Source: an uncultured Lachnospiraceae bacterium
GTDB lineage: Bacteria; Bacillota; Clostridia; Lachnospirales; Lachnospiraceae
Length of the DNA stretch: 64,000 nucleotides
Assembly: GCA_946554445.1 (NCBI GenBank)
Contig: CAMNSD010000015.1
Coordinates: forward strand, 1-64,000
Direction of reading: 5' to 3'
Shown here: in pieces, positions 23,645-33,882 of the stretch
How positions within the stretch are numbered: the stretch's first letter is position 1
How the letters are laid out: each line of letters begins with the position of its first letter
Notes under the pieces: model-generated
The model's database searches: none
The model's input: the letters and a program-made list of their open reading frames with translations, nothing else
Told to the model about the DNA's origin: nothing
Position numbers and translations under genes: made by a program

Positions 23645-24061
23645 AAGATGGATTGTTTTATTTGCTTTATTTTAGCATATTTCAAATAATACACCAACAA
23701 ACAACTATCAGAAATCTGTAGATAATTGTTCAGTAAATTTTAATTTCTCCCTCATAATTTTTGGCCCTTTCCAACAGAGGACCGGTTGCGACCATTGTAA
23801 AGGTAATATCACTGCTTCGGATAGACAATAGTTTCATTCTCGCCCTCTGGTGTCTGATAGTTCTGTAAAGCCGGATTATCGGTAAGAATATGCCCTAACT
23901 TTGAGGGTTCAAGCAAACCTTTTCTTGTCACGCAAAATCCGCCAGTCCACTATATCACAAGAAAATCCGAATGTCACTATGGCTCTCTAAAGTGGCTCTA
24001 ATTATTCACGACAATAGAACGTATATGTCGTAGAACGGTAAAGTTCTATATCAAAGAGAAA
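23645..24061. other. Decayed stretch with a B-like arm pair
   Basis: The minus strand carries pieces of a protein (LEPSKLGHILTDNPALQNYQTPEGENETIVYPKQ, then after a frame change SSDITFTMVATGPLLERAKNYEGEIKIY) but no intact gene. At 23980-24000, TGGCTCT CTAAAG TGGCTCTA resembles the paired arm repeats of right ends B, with 13-bp rather than 11-bp period and no core after it. This may be the outer end of the accretion region. Confidence 0.4.
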
Positions 24062-24379
24062 ATGGGTTCGCAGATTTATGGGATGAAATCAACAGGTTAT
24101 TATGAGTTGGACAGGCTGCCGGCAAAGTGCGCTAATAACTATATTTATTGTGCTGATACAAAGGATTATCGCACAAATATATTTTCTGTTGACGTAAAAG
24201 GCACCGGTGCGGGCGGGGCGTTTATAACGGTAAGAGATATTGTTAGTTTTTGGACTAATTTACTGGAAGGGAATTTAATCTCAAAAGCATTTGTTTCAGA
24301 CATGTTAAGTAAGCAGAGTGGAAATGGAGATAACGCCTGGAGGGAAATGCGAAAAATCAGGGAAGTCCTATATTTTTAA
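24062..24379 (+). pseudogene. Fragment of a beta-lactamase-type serine hydrolase
   Basis: GMKSTGYYELDRLPAKCANNYI...VDVKGTGAGGAFITVRDIVSFWTNLLEG resembles the middle of class C beta-lactamase/penicillin-binding-like esterases (GGAFITVRDI segment). The SxxK N-terminal part is missing, and the end (REMRKIREVLYF) is out of frame with the family. The stop overlaps the convergent GNAT gene. Confidence 0.65.
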
Positions 24380-24885
24380 GAATCCCGGTTCTTTGAAATT
24401 ATCATGTTACATCTGCTCCACAACTCATCTTTATATGAAAATACATCTCTGTCAATATTTCTCTGGGTAAAACCGACTTTTTCATAACATTGTTTTGCCA
24501 ATGCATTTTCATTGAAGACATTCAGTTGAACCGATTTTGCGCCGGTTATCCGGAAAGCATATTGCAGAGCAAGGTTCAGCATTTCTTTTCCGTAACCTTT
24601 TCCACGTTTCGTTTTATCGACGATTACAAATTTAAAAAAACCGATATTGTCTTCTGTATTGATAGAATAACAGAAGAAGCCAACGGCCTGTCCATTATTT
24701 TCAGTTGCTACATAGGCGCTGTCCGTCCAGGCCAGTGCATTTTTTTCCAATAAGGCATGAAAAGATTCTGGTGTCATGGGGTATGGTAAAAGATTGGCAC
24801 ACCAAAAGGCATGGGTTCTTTCATTATCAATCCATTTTGCTATATATTCGTAATCTTTGTTTGGTATATACGGTCGGATTCTCAT
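24376..24885 (-). CDS. GNAT family N-acetyltransferase
   Basis: 169 residues: MRIRPYIPNKDYEYIAKWI start, then FVIVDKTKRGKGYGKEMLNLALQYAFRITGAKSVQLNVFNENALAKQCYEKVGFTQR with acetyl-CoA loop RGKGYG. AAAGGAC precedes the start. The last residues are coded within 4 bp of the convergent pseudogene stop. Substrate unknown. Confidence 0.85.
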   Translation of the reverse strand: MRIRPYIPNKDYEYIAKWIDNERTHAFWCANLLPYPMTPESFHALLEKNALAWTDSAYVATENNGQAVGFFCYSINTEDNIGFFKFVIVDKTKRGKGYGKEMLNLALQYAFRITGAKSVQLNVFNENALAKQCYEKVGFTQRNIDRDVFSYKDELWSRCNMIISKNRDS

Positions 24886-25107
24886 AAATGAAATGTCCTT
24901 TCTCTGGTTACAGGTATTTCCCGTATTGTTACGTCCATAGCAACTCTCTCAACTCTGTAGTGTTTATTATTCTAGCATAATTCAAGTAATGCAGCGATAA
25001 AAACTTTTCAGAAATGCCAAATCTAAACCTGTACGAAAACGAAATGGTCTAAAAAGCAGATATATTGAACAGCGTTATTGAATTCGTCTATAATTTTGAC
25101 GAATAAA

Positions 25108-25136
25108 TTGACAGAAATTTACAAAGATGGTATATT
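25108..25136 (+). promoter_or_regulatory. Sigma-A promoter for the chemotaxis receptor gene
   Basis: TTGACA (25108-25113), 17 nt, TATATT (25131-25136). It gives a leader of about 120 nt before the ATG at 25265. The region 24886-25107 has no gene. Confidence 0.6.
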
Positions 25137-25264
25137 GCTAACAGGGCTAGGGTATAGAATGAATCAAGGAAAATATGCTTTTTATCTGATATTGTAGATA
25201 AAGGGCTTTTTTAGTAATGTATTCTACATTGCGCAATTACTTATGTTTTAGGGGGTTAATTATC

Positions 25265-26809
25265 ATGAACAAGAAAAGAACGTCTGTTGAAGTCTACTTA
25301 TCCACAGTATTTAAATGGGGACTTTTTATATTGGTATGCGCCTGTATGTGCGCTACGGTCATGTTTAATACAGAAAAAATATTCGGGTTATATCCAGAAG
25401 TGCCATGGCTTGCGACAATTGGTTTGGGCATAATGGATGTCATTTTTTTTGTGACCGCAATATTCATTATCAAGTCATCGTTTGATGAGGATGGATATTT
25501 AAAAGAAGGTAGATTACAGATTGGTAAAATCTTTTCAGTAGTAGTTTTAGTGGTTCAATGGAATTATCTTTTATATATGCTTCCTTCACGAACCTTTTGG
25601 GGATTTTTATTCTTTTTTCTCATTCTGATAGCGTTCTTTTTAGATATCAAAATGTTGTTGGGAAGCGGTTTAGCCTGCATAGTTTCTTTATTTATAGGTT
25701 GGTTTATAAAAGGTACGGATCTTCTTCCTGTCAAGGATGAATTATTCCTGACAGATATTCTTATGTGTCTGGTTGCATTGGTGTTATCCTTAACCGGATT
25801 GATCATCTTTGTATTTTTTGTTGCACATTTTCTGGTAAATGCCAAAAAGGATGAATTGGAAAAGAATAATGAACATGTTACCAGTATCCTTACCACCGTG
25901 CGGGAACTGTCAGATAGTCTACATACGGCCGGCGTCGCGCTTTCGCAGATTTCCGGAAATGAAAGCGCTTCTGCGCAGAAACTCGCAGTGACAAGCGAAC
26001 AATTGGTAACCGGCAGTGATCTGTTAAGTTCTAAGACGGATGAAAGTATGCTTAATCTTGGTGAATTAAATAAGTGGGAAGATGTTGTTGCTGAAAATGT
26101 AGAAAAAGTAGAGGATACTTCCAGAAATCTTATGGATAAATCAAAACAGAATGAGAAACTGCTGAATGATTTATCTCTGATCAACAGCGAAGTATCTCGA
26201 TCCATGGATGCTACAATCAGCATAACAGAAAAGTTATCTGCAGCTGTCAAGGAAATAGGAGTCACTTTAAATCTTATTAACGATATTTCATCATCTACGA
26301 ATCTGTTGGCGTTAAATGCTTCCATTGAGGCTGCACGAGCCGGGGAAGCCGGGAAGGGCTTTGCTGTAGTGGCAACAGAAGTCGGTAATCTTGCCAATAA
26401 CACGCAGGAATCTTTGAAGGATGTGCAGGCGGTCATTGAGCGGGTACAGCAGAATGTTGTTGAGATTACTGCGCAGGTAGGAGAAAATTCTACAAAGTTA
26501 GGAAAACAGAATGAATTTTTCACAAATGTTTTTGAAGGCATAAAGGATATGACAAATTTGCTGCATGTGTCTGTGGATGCCGTGAAAGCCATGGGAGATG
26601 CGCACAGAGAGCAGTCGGAAGTGATTAAGAATACTGTATTGATCAACCAGGATATTGCAGAGAGCATCAGAAGTGAGAATGAACAGTTTAGTGTGATAAG
26701 AGAAATGGCTGAAAGCAATGCCAGTGATACAGCAGAGATTTCTACACAGGCGAATACGATTAACGAGATGGTCAACAAAATGTCCCTGCTTCTTAATAAA
26801 GAGGAATAA
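25265..26809 (+). CDS. Methyl-accepting chemotaxis protein
   Basis: 514 residues from ATG 25265, after AGGGGG. In-frame codons back to 25217 are before the ribosome binding site. The N-terminal half has about six membrane segments (residues 15-200) and no large extracellular domain, so it may sense through the membrane or redox state. The C-terminal cytoplasmic part is a long coiled coil with the CheA/CheW-binding hairpin tip ([41 protein letters not shown], about 338-380). No HAMP signature is clear. Single gene. Confidence 0.9.
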   Translation: MNKKRTSVEVYLSTVFKWGLFILVCACMCATVMFNTEKIFGLYPEVPWLATIGLGIMDVIFFVTAIFIIKSSFDEDGYLKEGRLQIGKIFSVVVLVVQWNYLLYMLPSRTFWGFLFFFLILIAFFLDIKMLLGSGLACIVSLFIGWFIKGTDLLPVKDELFLTDILMCLVALVLSLTGLIIFVFFVAHFLVNAKKDELEKNNEHVTSILTTVRELSDSLHTAGVALSQISGNESASAQKLAVTSEQLVTGSDLLSSKTDESMLNLGELNKWEDVVAENVEKVEDTSRNLMDKSKQNEKLLNDLSLINSEVSRSMDATISITEKLSAAVKEIGVTLNLINDISSSTNLLALNASIEAARAGEAGKGFAVVATEVGNLANNTQESLKDVQAVIERVQQNVVEITAQVGENSTKLGKQNEFFTNVFEGIKDMTNLLHVSVDAVKAMGDAHREQSEVIKNTVLINQDIAESIRSENEQFSVIREMAESNASDTAEISTQANTINEMVNKMSLLLNKEE

Positions 26810-26832
26810 AAGAATAATCTCAGAGGGAGATT

Positions 26833-28599
26833 TTATAGTATTACCTCAATCGCTTGCTCCAACAGTTCATCCCTGCCGTCTCTTATCCCTTCCAACGTCG
26901 GATAGCACTCGATGTCAGGCTTTAGGCCCAATCGCTGTGTCTGTCCGCCCTCCGGGGTATAGATGCCCAGGCTTGATATCGGAAGAATCACTCTGCCGGG
27001 TAGGGATACCATTGCGATATTTCCATCGGCGCCGATGGATGGATTTCCCACGACCGTGGCATTTGGCGCCTGCCGTAAAGCCATGATTGCAAATTCGCTC
27101 TGGCTCTGGCTTCCCTCGTCCATTAAAATGACAACTTTTCCTGTATAAGGTTTAAATATCCGTATGTCGTTCATTTGTTCTTTTAGAACGCCTTTTCCAA
27201 CCACCATTTCCTGGATCCAAAATGCTCCCGGCATTGCTTGGTTTGGCATTCCCACATTGGAAAATACCTTCTGTGTGGGCACGATGTATTCACCCAACAG
27301 ATAGGTAATCACCGTGGATGGGTAATGTCTTAAATCCACGACGATACCATCCGTGTTTTGGTAATCTTTCATCAGGTTCTCAAGATCTCCGGTTTTTAAG
27401 GCAGAGACGTCAATATAACCGATATTGGTCGATTCAAGGATTTCATTTTCAAGCGGATTTTGATAATCGTATTGAGAGTATAATGTCTTAACCTGCAATG
27501 TTTTCGTCTCTTCTCCCCTTATAACTTGGACTTCCGATTGGTTTTTTTGTGTTTCAAGCAGCAAATGTTTCAGTTGGTTAAGTATTTTATCGGGTTCAGG
27601 CAGTGCATGATATTGGCGCTGTTCTTTAATCCGGTCTTGCACGGACATCCCATCGATTGTTAACAAAATGTCTCCCGGCAGCAAATGTTTTTCGCCCTCT
27701 TTCACCTGAGTGACCACTGCCTGGCCATCGATTATTTTAATATCGCAGGGTAAAAAATATCTCCCATAAAAGTAGTATAATAATCCTTCCTGGTCCACGA
27801 CTGTAATATGCGCATCTCCGGTTTTGGAAACGACCTGTGCGATTGCAAGTACATAACTACGGTAATCTGTTGCCTCTGCAACCAGGGAGATCGAGTCGAG
27901 TAAAACCGTATCCCAATCATCTACTGTGATTTCGACATTGGGGGAATAATATTCATACATATTCCAAAATCGAAACAGTCCCAACAGATACATGCCCATG
28001 TCACCGTCAGCAGCCTCATAATCCATTTCGTTTTCAAAAGAAACAACTCCCTCCTCATTAAAGGAGGCGTATGCATTTTCCCTGTCGGAAATATATAATT
28101 CTGACATGCTGCAAAGATAATCGCGCAATCCTTCCCCGAGGAATGCAGAATCGTTAATCCATGTCGTATCCAGAATCTGTCGGCCAGTCTCTTTTTGAAT
28201 CTTCGTCCAATCTTCTCTATCTTCCGTCTGCGTCGCTTTGACAGGGAACGCTTCCAGCCAATTCATCAAAACTTCATTTGCGTCCTCTGAATCAGCCGCT
28301 TTCAATATATTTGGCATAACCCGGAAAAGTTCCGCATCCCAGTTCAATTCGCCGGAGATCACAGCTGGATGATGGTATTTCGTATATCCCCAAACCTTGC
28401 AAAGTTTGTATAGGGAATCCACTTGTATATCCGAAAGTTCCTGATTTTGAATGGTTGAGCCTTGATTAAATTCCGTATCTTTTTCTCGCTGTAATGGTCT
28501 TTTGGTAAAAAAACAGCCCCTAACAGACACAAGACATAAAATGAAAGCTATGGTCAAAATAATCCAAATCCTATACTTCTTTTTAAAAGCTCCTTTCAC
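26833..28599 (-). CDS. S41 family (C-terminal processing) peptidase, membrane-anchored
   Basis: 588 residues from GTG 28599, chosen because AAAGGTGG lies 5 nt upstream; the frame is open to 28674 without such a site. A basic N-terminus and one membrane segment (IWIILTIAFILCLVSVRGCFF) anchor the enzyme outside the cell. A PDZ-like region is around GDILLTIDGMSVQDRIKEQ. The S41 core is VVDLRHYPSTVITYLLGEY, then LMDEGSQSQSEFAIMALRQ (probable nucleophile Ser in QSQSEF) and VVGNPSIGADGN. Substrate unknown; family members trim or degrade exported proteins. Confidence 0.8.
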   Translation of the reverse strand: MKGAFKKKYRIWIILTIAFILCLVSVRGCFFTKRPLQREKDTEFNQGSTIQNQELSDIQVDSLYKLCKVWGYTKYHHPAVISGELNWDAELFRVMPNILKAADSEDANEVLMNWLEAFPVKATQTEDREDWTKIQKETGRQILDTTWINDSAFLGEGLRDYLCSMSELYISDRENAYASFNEEGVVSFENEMDYEAADGDMGMYLLGLFRFWNMYEYYSPNVEITVDDWDTVLLDSISLVAEATDYRSYVLAIAQVVSKTGDAHITVVDQEGLLYYFYGRYFLPCDIKIIDGQAVVTQVKEGEKHLLPGDILLTIDGMSVQDRIKEQRQYHALPEPDKILNQLKHLLLETQKNQSEVQVIRGEETKTLQVKTLYSQYDYQNPLENEILESTNIGYIDVSALKTGDLENLMKDYQNTDGIVVDLRHYPSTVITYLLGEYIVPTQKVFSNVGMPNQAMPGAFWIQEMVVGKGVLKEQMNDIRIFKPYTGKVVILMDEGSQSQSEFAIMALRQAPNATVVGNPSIGADGNIAMVSLPGRVILPISSLGIYTPEGGQTQRLGLKPDIECYPTLEGIRDGRDELLEQAIEVIL

Positions 28600-28814
28600 A
28601 GAAACCACCTTTCCGCTTTGCACATCTGATAAAGCTGTTCGTCCTGTTTTGATTATAACAGGAATCGGAAACATTCTATAGGAGGTATCAATATTGACTA
28701 TAAGGGATAGTAGATGCTATATTTAACAACAGAAGATTGTTCCCAACGGTTTATTACTGAAAACAACAATAATATATTATATAGTGGTGAAATCCAGAAA
28801 GGATGATACGACAA

Positions 28815-30482
28815 ATGAAAAAACGCATTGCTGACAGAAAGACAGTATTTAGCGCCATATTATTTTTGGGGTTTATTTCCTGTATTTATGCACCTTTTGA
28901 ATTATATGCGCTTAACACCCAGGACTTATGGTTTTTGTTAAAGGATTTCTGGTATATTCCTCTCATCTGCGGCGCGTTTGCCATGATTGTTGCTGCCATA
29001 CTGGGACTTCTTTTCAGCGGAATGCTTTTGCGGTTATATACAGGAGTCATTTTTGGGGTGGGAATCTGTATTTATGTGCAGGGCAACTTCCTGAATCTGA
29101 AACTGGGGGAGATGACAGGTGACAGCATCAACTGGTCGCAATACAGAGGACAAATGATCTGGAACCTCCTTGTATGGATCTTAGTCATTTGTATTATCTC
29201 GGCACTCTCTATTTTTGAGGGGGGGGGGCAAAAGAAATATGTCTCCAAGGCAATAACCGGTATTTCCTTGTTCCTGACGGCAGTATTGTTTGTCACGCTC
29301 ATGGTTCTTATCGTACCTTGTTTGAAAGAAACTAGTAAGCGGCCGGAACGTGGATATCCGACCAATAAAGATATGCTCTCTCTGTCTGATAATATCAATG
29401 TACTGGTATTTGTGCTGGATAATTACGATGTGAATTTTTTCAGAGAAACGATAGAAGAAGTACCGGAATTTGAAGAACAGTTTGACGGCTTTATCTGGTT
29501 TGATAATTTTGCTGGTTGTTATCCTCTTACCAAATGGGCGATTCCCTTTATGCTTTCTGGCAATTACTGCCGGCAGGAGAACCCGTATGATCAGGTTAAT
29601 ATTGATTGTACGGAAAGAGTTTACTGGGATGAATTGGTTGAGAACGGATATGAGATGAGCATATATAGCCAATTCGAATTGATTCCACCCAGAGCCGGGG
29701 AGATTGCAGTAAATTATTCGGATGCGGAACCTGTAATATTCGATCACAAAGCTTTTACTGTTCTATTATACAGACTGGTAATGTGCAAATATTTTCCTGA
29801 TATTGTGAAACCTTCGGTATGGTTATTCCCCTATGAGTTTGAGGCCAGGAGGCGCTTGGACTCCGTCGAGCAGATATATGTTACAAATAATCTTATGCTC
29901 GCGGATTCTCTGGCACAGGAGACTATGACTGCAGACGCAGAACTTCCGCAATTTAAGTTTATTCATGTCGGCGGTGCACATCCGCCATTCAGTCTTGATG
30001 AATGGGGATATCGGGCTGAAGGTTCGAACTATGAGGAGGGATGTCACAAGGGCGCGCTGCGTCTTGTGCTCCGTTATATGGACAAAATGAAAGAGTTGGG
30101 TATTTATGATGATACCGCCATCATTGTCACGGCTGACCATGGGGATTATGGCAAGGCTTTTACCTGTCCTGTTTTTCTGGTAAAACCTCGTGATGCGCAT
30201 GGCCTGTTATCTGTAAATCATACGCCTTCCAGCCAGGCAGATCTGGGCGCCACAATCCTGGATATTTCCGGAATTGATACGGATGTATCTGCCTATGGTG
30301 TTTCTGTTTTTGACGAAGAGGGAGAACGTGAAAAGAAACGATATTATTATACTGCGGAGGATGTGCCGAATATTGCCGGAGACCCTTTGTTTATATTGAT
30401 TGAACATGAAGTGGATCCGGATGGAATTTCCTTAGAAGATTTCCATCCAACTGGCGTGGAGTACGGAGGGAATAATGAATAG
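28815..30482 (+). CDS. Sulfatase-fold membrane hydrolase/transferase (LTA synthase-like superfamily)
   Basis: 555 residues from ATG 28815, about 11 nt after AAAGGA; the ATG at 28803 is too close to that site. Five or so N-terminal membrane segments (residues 10-175) are followed by an extracellular sulfatase/alkaline phosphatase-fold domain: NVLVFVLDNYD (metal-binding Asp; the usual catalytic Thr/Cys position falls in FAGCYPLTKWAIPFML), FIHVGGAHPPF (His) and TAIIVTADHGDYG (the DHG metal motif). Related proteins transfer phospho-groups onto cell-surface polymers. The next gene overlaps by 8 bp. Confidence 0.75.
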   Translation: MKKRIADRKTVFSAILFLGFISCIYAPFELYALNTQDLWFLLKDFWYIPLICGAFAMIVAAILGLLFSGMLLRLYTGVIFGVGICIYVQGNFLNLKLGEMTGDSINWSQYRGQMIWNLLVWILVICIISALSIFEGGGQKKYVSKAITGISLFLTAVLFVTLMVLIVPCLKETSKRPERGYPTNKDMLSLSDNINVLVFVLDNYDVNFFRETIEEVPEFEEQFDGFIWFDNFAGCYPLTKWAIPFMLSGNYCRQENPYDQVNIDCTERVYWDELVENGYEMSIYSQFELIPPRAGEIAVNYSDAEPVIFDHKAFTVLLYRLVMCKYFPDIVKPSVWLFPYEFEARRRLDSVEQIYVTNNLMLADSLAQETMTADAELPQFKFIHVGGAHPPFSLDEWGYRAEGSNYEEGCHKGALRLVLRYMDKMKELGIYDDTAIIVTADHGDYGKAFTCPVFLVKPRDAHGLLSVNHTPSSQADLGATILDISGIDTDVSAYGVSVFDEEGEREKKRYYYTAEDVPNIAGDPLFILIEHEVDPDGISLEDFHPTGVEYGGNNE

Positions 30483-31566
30483 ATATAAGGAAATCACCAT
30501 GCAACATGCAAGAAAATTAAGAAAAGGCGATAAAGTTGCGATTGTGAGTTTGTCGAGCGGTATGTTGGGCGAAGCATTTTGCAGTCACAATATAGAGATT
30601 GGCGTAAAGAGACTGAAAGCATATGGATTGGAGCCGATCTTTATGCCAAATGCTTTGAAGGGTATTGCATATCTGGCAGCGCATCCTGAGGCCAGGGCTA
30701 AAGATTTAAAAGATGCTTTTGTGGATGATTCCATTGCGGGGATTATCTGTGCAATAGGCGGTGATGATACCTATAAGCTTTTACCATATTTGATGGAGGA
30801 TGCAGAGTTTGTGCGGGCAGTGGAGAAGCATCCTAAATTATTTACAGGGTTTTCCGATACGACGATCAATCATTTGATGTTTTATAAACTTGGTCTATCG
30901 ACGTATTATGGTCCGAATTTTATCTGTGATCTGGGTGAAATTGCAGACGAGATGCTTCCATACAGTAAAAAGGCGTTTGAAGGCTATCTGGAAGGGAATG
31001 AAATCAGTGAAATTGTATCCAGTGAAGTCTGGTATGAAGAGCGGTCAGATTTTTCCAGAGCAGCAATTGGAACAGAGAGAGTGGCGCACAGAGAGGAGAG
31101 GGGATTTGAACAGCTTCAGGGCTGTGAAACTTTTCAGGGCGAATTATTAGGTGGCTGCTTAGAAAGCCTTTATGATATATTGTCATCTAGCAGATATGCG
31201 GATCAAAAAGAAGTCTGCGAAAAATATGGAATATTTCCGGGCAAAGAAGAGTGGCGGGGAAAAATATTATTTATAGAAACATGTGAGGAAAAGCCTGTCC
31301 CGGAACTTTTTGAAATGGAATTACGTGCGCTTCAAGAGAAGGGCGTATTTGATGTGATTCATGGCGTTTTGGTCGGGAAACCGCAGGATGAGGCTTATTA
31401 TGAGGAGTACAAGGAGATCCTTACAAAGGTGATAGATAATGAGAACTTACCCATCGTCTACAACGTGAATTTTGGGCATGCCACACCAAGGTGTGCGTTG
31501 CAATATGGTGTGACGGCCAGGGTGGACATGAGATATAAAAAGATATATCAGGGCAGGAACAGATGA
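30475..31566 (+). CDS. S66 family LD-carboxypeptidase (MccF-like)
   Basis: 363 residues; ATG 30475 overlaps the preceding stop and follows GGAGGG. S66 pattern: LRKGDKVAIVSLSSG start, GIICAIGGDDTYKLLPYL (about 82-99), nucleophile region LFTGFSDTTINHLMFYKLG (Ser near 125), and the C-terminal acid/base in LFIETCEEKPVPE (Glu) and VNFGHATPRCALQYG (His). Members cut the L,D bond of murein peptides or inactivate microcin C-like toxins. The coupling to the sulfatase-like enzyme suggests a role at the cell wall. Confidence 0.85.
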   Translation: MNRYKEITMQHARKLRKGDKVAIVSLSSGMLGEAFCSHNIEIGVKRLKAYGLEPIFMPNALKGIAYLAAHPEARAKDLKDAFVDDSIAGIICAIGGDDTYKLLPYLMEDAEFVRAVEKHPKLFTGFSDTTINHLMFYKLGLSTYYGPNFICDLGEIADEMLPYSKKAFEGYLEGNEISEIVSSEVWYEERSDFSRAAIGTERVAHREERGFEQLQGCETFQGELLGGCLESLYDILSSSRYADQKEVCEKYGIFPGKEEWRGKILFIETCEEKPVPELFEMELRALQEKGVFDVIHGVLVGKPQDEAYYEEYKEILTKVIDNENLPIVYNVNFGHATPRCALQYGVTARVDMRYKKIYQGRNR

Positions 31567-31587
31567 TATCAAAACGGAGGCAGCATT

Positions 31588-32466
31588 GTGAAGATTCTGG
31601 TCATTGGAGGAACAAAGTTTTTTGGGATACATATGGTGAATGCACTTTTAAGCAAAGGGCATGATGTCACAATTGCAACCCGTGGAAAGGCGGCGGATCC
31701 GTTTGGGGATAAGGTGCGTAGAATATTCCTGGAAAGAACGGAAGAAGAAAGTGTCCAGCGTGCTTTACAAGGTACTCATTACGACGTGGTAATTGATAAG
31801 ATTGCATATTGTTCGAATGATATTAAGTATGTAATGGATGTTGTAGATTGTGATACCTATATTTATATGTCGAGTACGGCAATTTATGATCCCAAACATA
31901 TGCAGACTGTTGAGGAAGATTTTGATGGTATGGGTGGGGAACTGATATGGTGCGATAGAAAAGATTTTTCCTATGAAAAGGTAAAACGTCAGGCGGAGTA
32001 TACATTGTGGCAGCAGTATCCGGACAGAAAATGGATTGCCATTAGATACCCCTTTGTGATTGGTGAGGATGATTATACAAAAAGGCTGTTGTTCTATGTA
32101 GAGCATACCATGAAGTCAATACCGATGAACATTGATAATGTGGATTGTAAGATGGGGTTCATCCGCTCGGAGGAGGCAGGAGAGTTTATGGCCTTTTTAG
32201 TTGACAAAGATGTTGACGGAGCGTTCAATGGCGCTTCCGATGGCACCATTTCCTTGAGGGAAATCATAGAATATGTCGAGAGAAAAACAGGATTGAAGGC
32301 AGTTATGGATGAGACAGGCGAAGACGCGCCCTATAACGGAGAGCCAGAATATAGTATATGTACAGACAAGGCGAAAGCACTAGGTTATGAATTTTCCCAA
32401 TTGAAAGATTGGATATATGAACTGCTGGATTACTATATTCAAGAGATTCAGGGTGTAGAGAACTAG
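31588..32466 (+). CDS. NAD-dependent epimerase/dehydratase family protein
   Basis: 292 residues, GTG start after GGAGG. N-terminal Rossmann fold VIGGTKFFGIHMVNALLSKGHDVTIATRG (GGTxFxG). The active site is SDR-like but atypical: YMSSTAIYDP and FSYEKVKRQAEYTLW with the YxxxK Tyr/Lys pair (Y129EKVK). Similar short proteins are reductases or RNA-associated SDRs. It lies 21 bp after the LD-carboxypeptidase and ends at a terminator. Confidence 0.8.
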   Translation: MKILVIGGTKFFGIHMVNALLSKGHDVTIATRGKAADPFGDKVRRIFLERTEEESVQRALQGTHYDVVIDKIAYCSNDIKYVMDVVDCDTYIYMSSTAIYDPKHMQTVEEDFDGMGGELIWCDRKDFSYEKVKRQAEYTLWQQYPDRKWIAIRYPFVIGEDDYTKRLLFYVEHTMKSIPMNIDNVDCKMGFIRSEEAGEFMAFLVDKDVDGAFNGASDGTISLREIIEYVERKTGLKAVMDETGEDAPYNGEPEYSICTDKAKALGYEFSQLKDWIYELLDYYIQEIQGVEN

Positions 32467-32496
32467 ACGGCCTTGTCGGCCGCCTAGCGTATTTTC
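32463..32496 (+). terminator. Intrinsic terminator between convergent genes
   Basis: CTAGaCGGCC / GGCCGcCTAG forms a stem with a TTGTC loop, followed by CGTATTTTCC. It separates the epimerase from the convergent AraC gene and may serve both. Confidence 0.65.
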
Positions 32497-33455
32497 CTTA
32501 CCGGTCTGATATATTTCCAGAACCGTGCCGGATCATGATAGAAGTAAAAGATTCGGCCGGGAGTGGTATCCAGACAATAACCCGAGGCAGTGTAATCATA
32601 TGCTTTCATTGTTGCCTCGATTTTTTCTTCCACACTCTGATTTTCCCGTTCAAGATCAAAGGGGCCATGTTCAAAGACAAGATATTCGCCTTCAGGAACA
32701 TCCATCAACAACATTTGCGAAGGAATTTCGCCATCATAATCCAATGGAAGGCGTACACCATAGCATTCGGCCAGAGGGATGCCCCAGCTGCAGATTCGGC
32801 CGGTTGGTTCGTTGATGTATGCCATGATCTGTCCGCTTCCGCTGTTGGCATCATCGCCGCCCATATCGTCTAATTTCCCCTTAATGCTGTCTAGCAGACC
32901 GCAGATCGTCTCGCAGTCCTGTCCGGGAATAAGGCTTTGCTTCTGCCAGAAGTCCCAGTAGCCAATGCTCTCATAGTTTCTAATATGAAGAAATTTGTGT
33001 GCCGGGATTGTTACAAAATAAGTTTTGATTTCCTGTTTGGAATTTTTCATAGTATCTGCTCCTGTTTCTGTTAAGTAACAGTCGAAAGGCTTTATGATAG
33101 TACGAAGAGTTACCGGTACTGGGCGCCTGCGGTACTCGCTGGGGGTAATGCCATAAGCTTCTTTAAAGGAACGGGTGAAGGCTTCGTGGGAAGAGAATCC
33201 GTATTGTAAGGCAATGTCCAAGATTCCCTTTGAGGTGTCCCTGAGTTCTTTCAATGCAAAGGCCAATCTTCGATGTCGCAGATAATCTTTGAACTGCATG
33301 CCCGAAATCTCTTTAAATTTTTTAGAGAGATAGAATTCGGAATACCCGTATTGATTGGAAAGATAGCTAAGCGTCAGGGATTCCTTATCGTTTCTTTTGA
33401 TATACAGGTCTATTGTAGAGATTATCTGTTGTATCTGTCGCTGCCATTCACACAT
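32484..33455 (-). CDS. AraC family regulator with GyrI-like effector domain
   Basis: 323 residues. Unlike many AraC proteins the DNA-binding domain is N-terminal: two HTH motifs in LTLSYLSNQYGYSEFYLSKKFKEISGMQFKDYLRHRRL and ILDIALQYGFSSHEAFTRSFKEAYGITPSEYRR (about residues 27-107). The C-terminal part (about 145-320) is an AraC-effector/GyrI-like small-molecule binding domain, similar to Rob and SAV2435-type proteins. Targets are not known; it may control the neighbouring operon 28815-32466. Confidence 0.85.
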   Translation of the reverse strand: MCEWQRQIQQIISTIDLYIKRNDKESLTLSYLSNQYGYSEFYLSKKFKEISGMQFKDYLRHRRLAFALKELRDTSKGILDIALQYGFSSHEAFTRSFKEAYGITPSEYRRRPVPVTLRTIIKPFDCYLTETGADTMKNSKQEIKTYFVTIPAHKFLHIRNYESIGYWDFWQKQSLIPGQDCETICGLLDSIKGKLDDMGGDDANSGSGQIMAYINEPTGRICSWGIPLAECYGVRLPLDYDGEIPSQMLLMDVPEGEYLVFEHGPFDLERENQSVEEKIEATMKAYDYTASGYCLDTTPGRIFYFYHDPARFWKYIRPVRKIR

Positions 33456-33766
33456 CGGCGGTGTTCCTCCGTTTCAACTGTTCTGTATTCATTATACAGA
33501 ATGGGGAGGGTGTCTGCTTGATTTTATTTGTGGAAAATGGAAATGATTTGTTGCATAAAAATGGAAAGTCACGCCAAAATATAGGGGACTTTTCGATATC
33601 CAGATTCGCGAAGCATATTATCATTTATTGTCGGGATGCAAATTCGTGGCCGTACTGAATCAATTTTTCGGCGAAGTCAAAGTCAGAATCATCAAGAGTA
33701 TCAAGGTTATAAATTAAAATAAATAAATATAAATCAATAGTTTTTGGATATAAAACATAAAAAATG

Positions 33767-33795
33767 TTGTATTACACAACTATTTTGGTTATAAT
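33767..33795 (+). promoter_or_regulatory. Promoter before the DUF4143 ATPase gene
   Basis: TTGTAT (33767-33772), 17 nt, TATAAT (33790-33795). The rest of 33456-33843 is AT-rich and shows no gene. Confidence 0.5.
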
Positions 33796-33882
33796 TTAAC
33801 TATTAAGAAATGATGCTATGAAAAAATTAATTTTCATTATTATTTGCGCCGCAAACTGGAAGGCGGCGGAACGGAGATTTAT

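Noticed and set aside
25564..26778. 404-codon open frame on the minus strand opposite the chemotaxis receptor
   Set aside because: It is a mirror of the receptor's codon pattern, has no ribosome binding site and no protein-like composition (Ser/Thr/Ile/Cys-rich).
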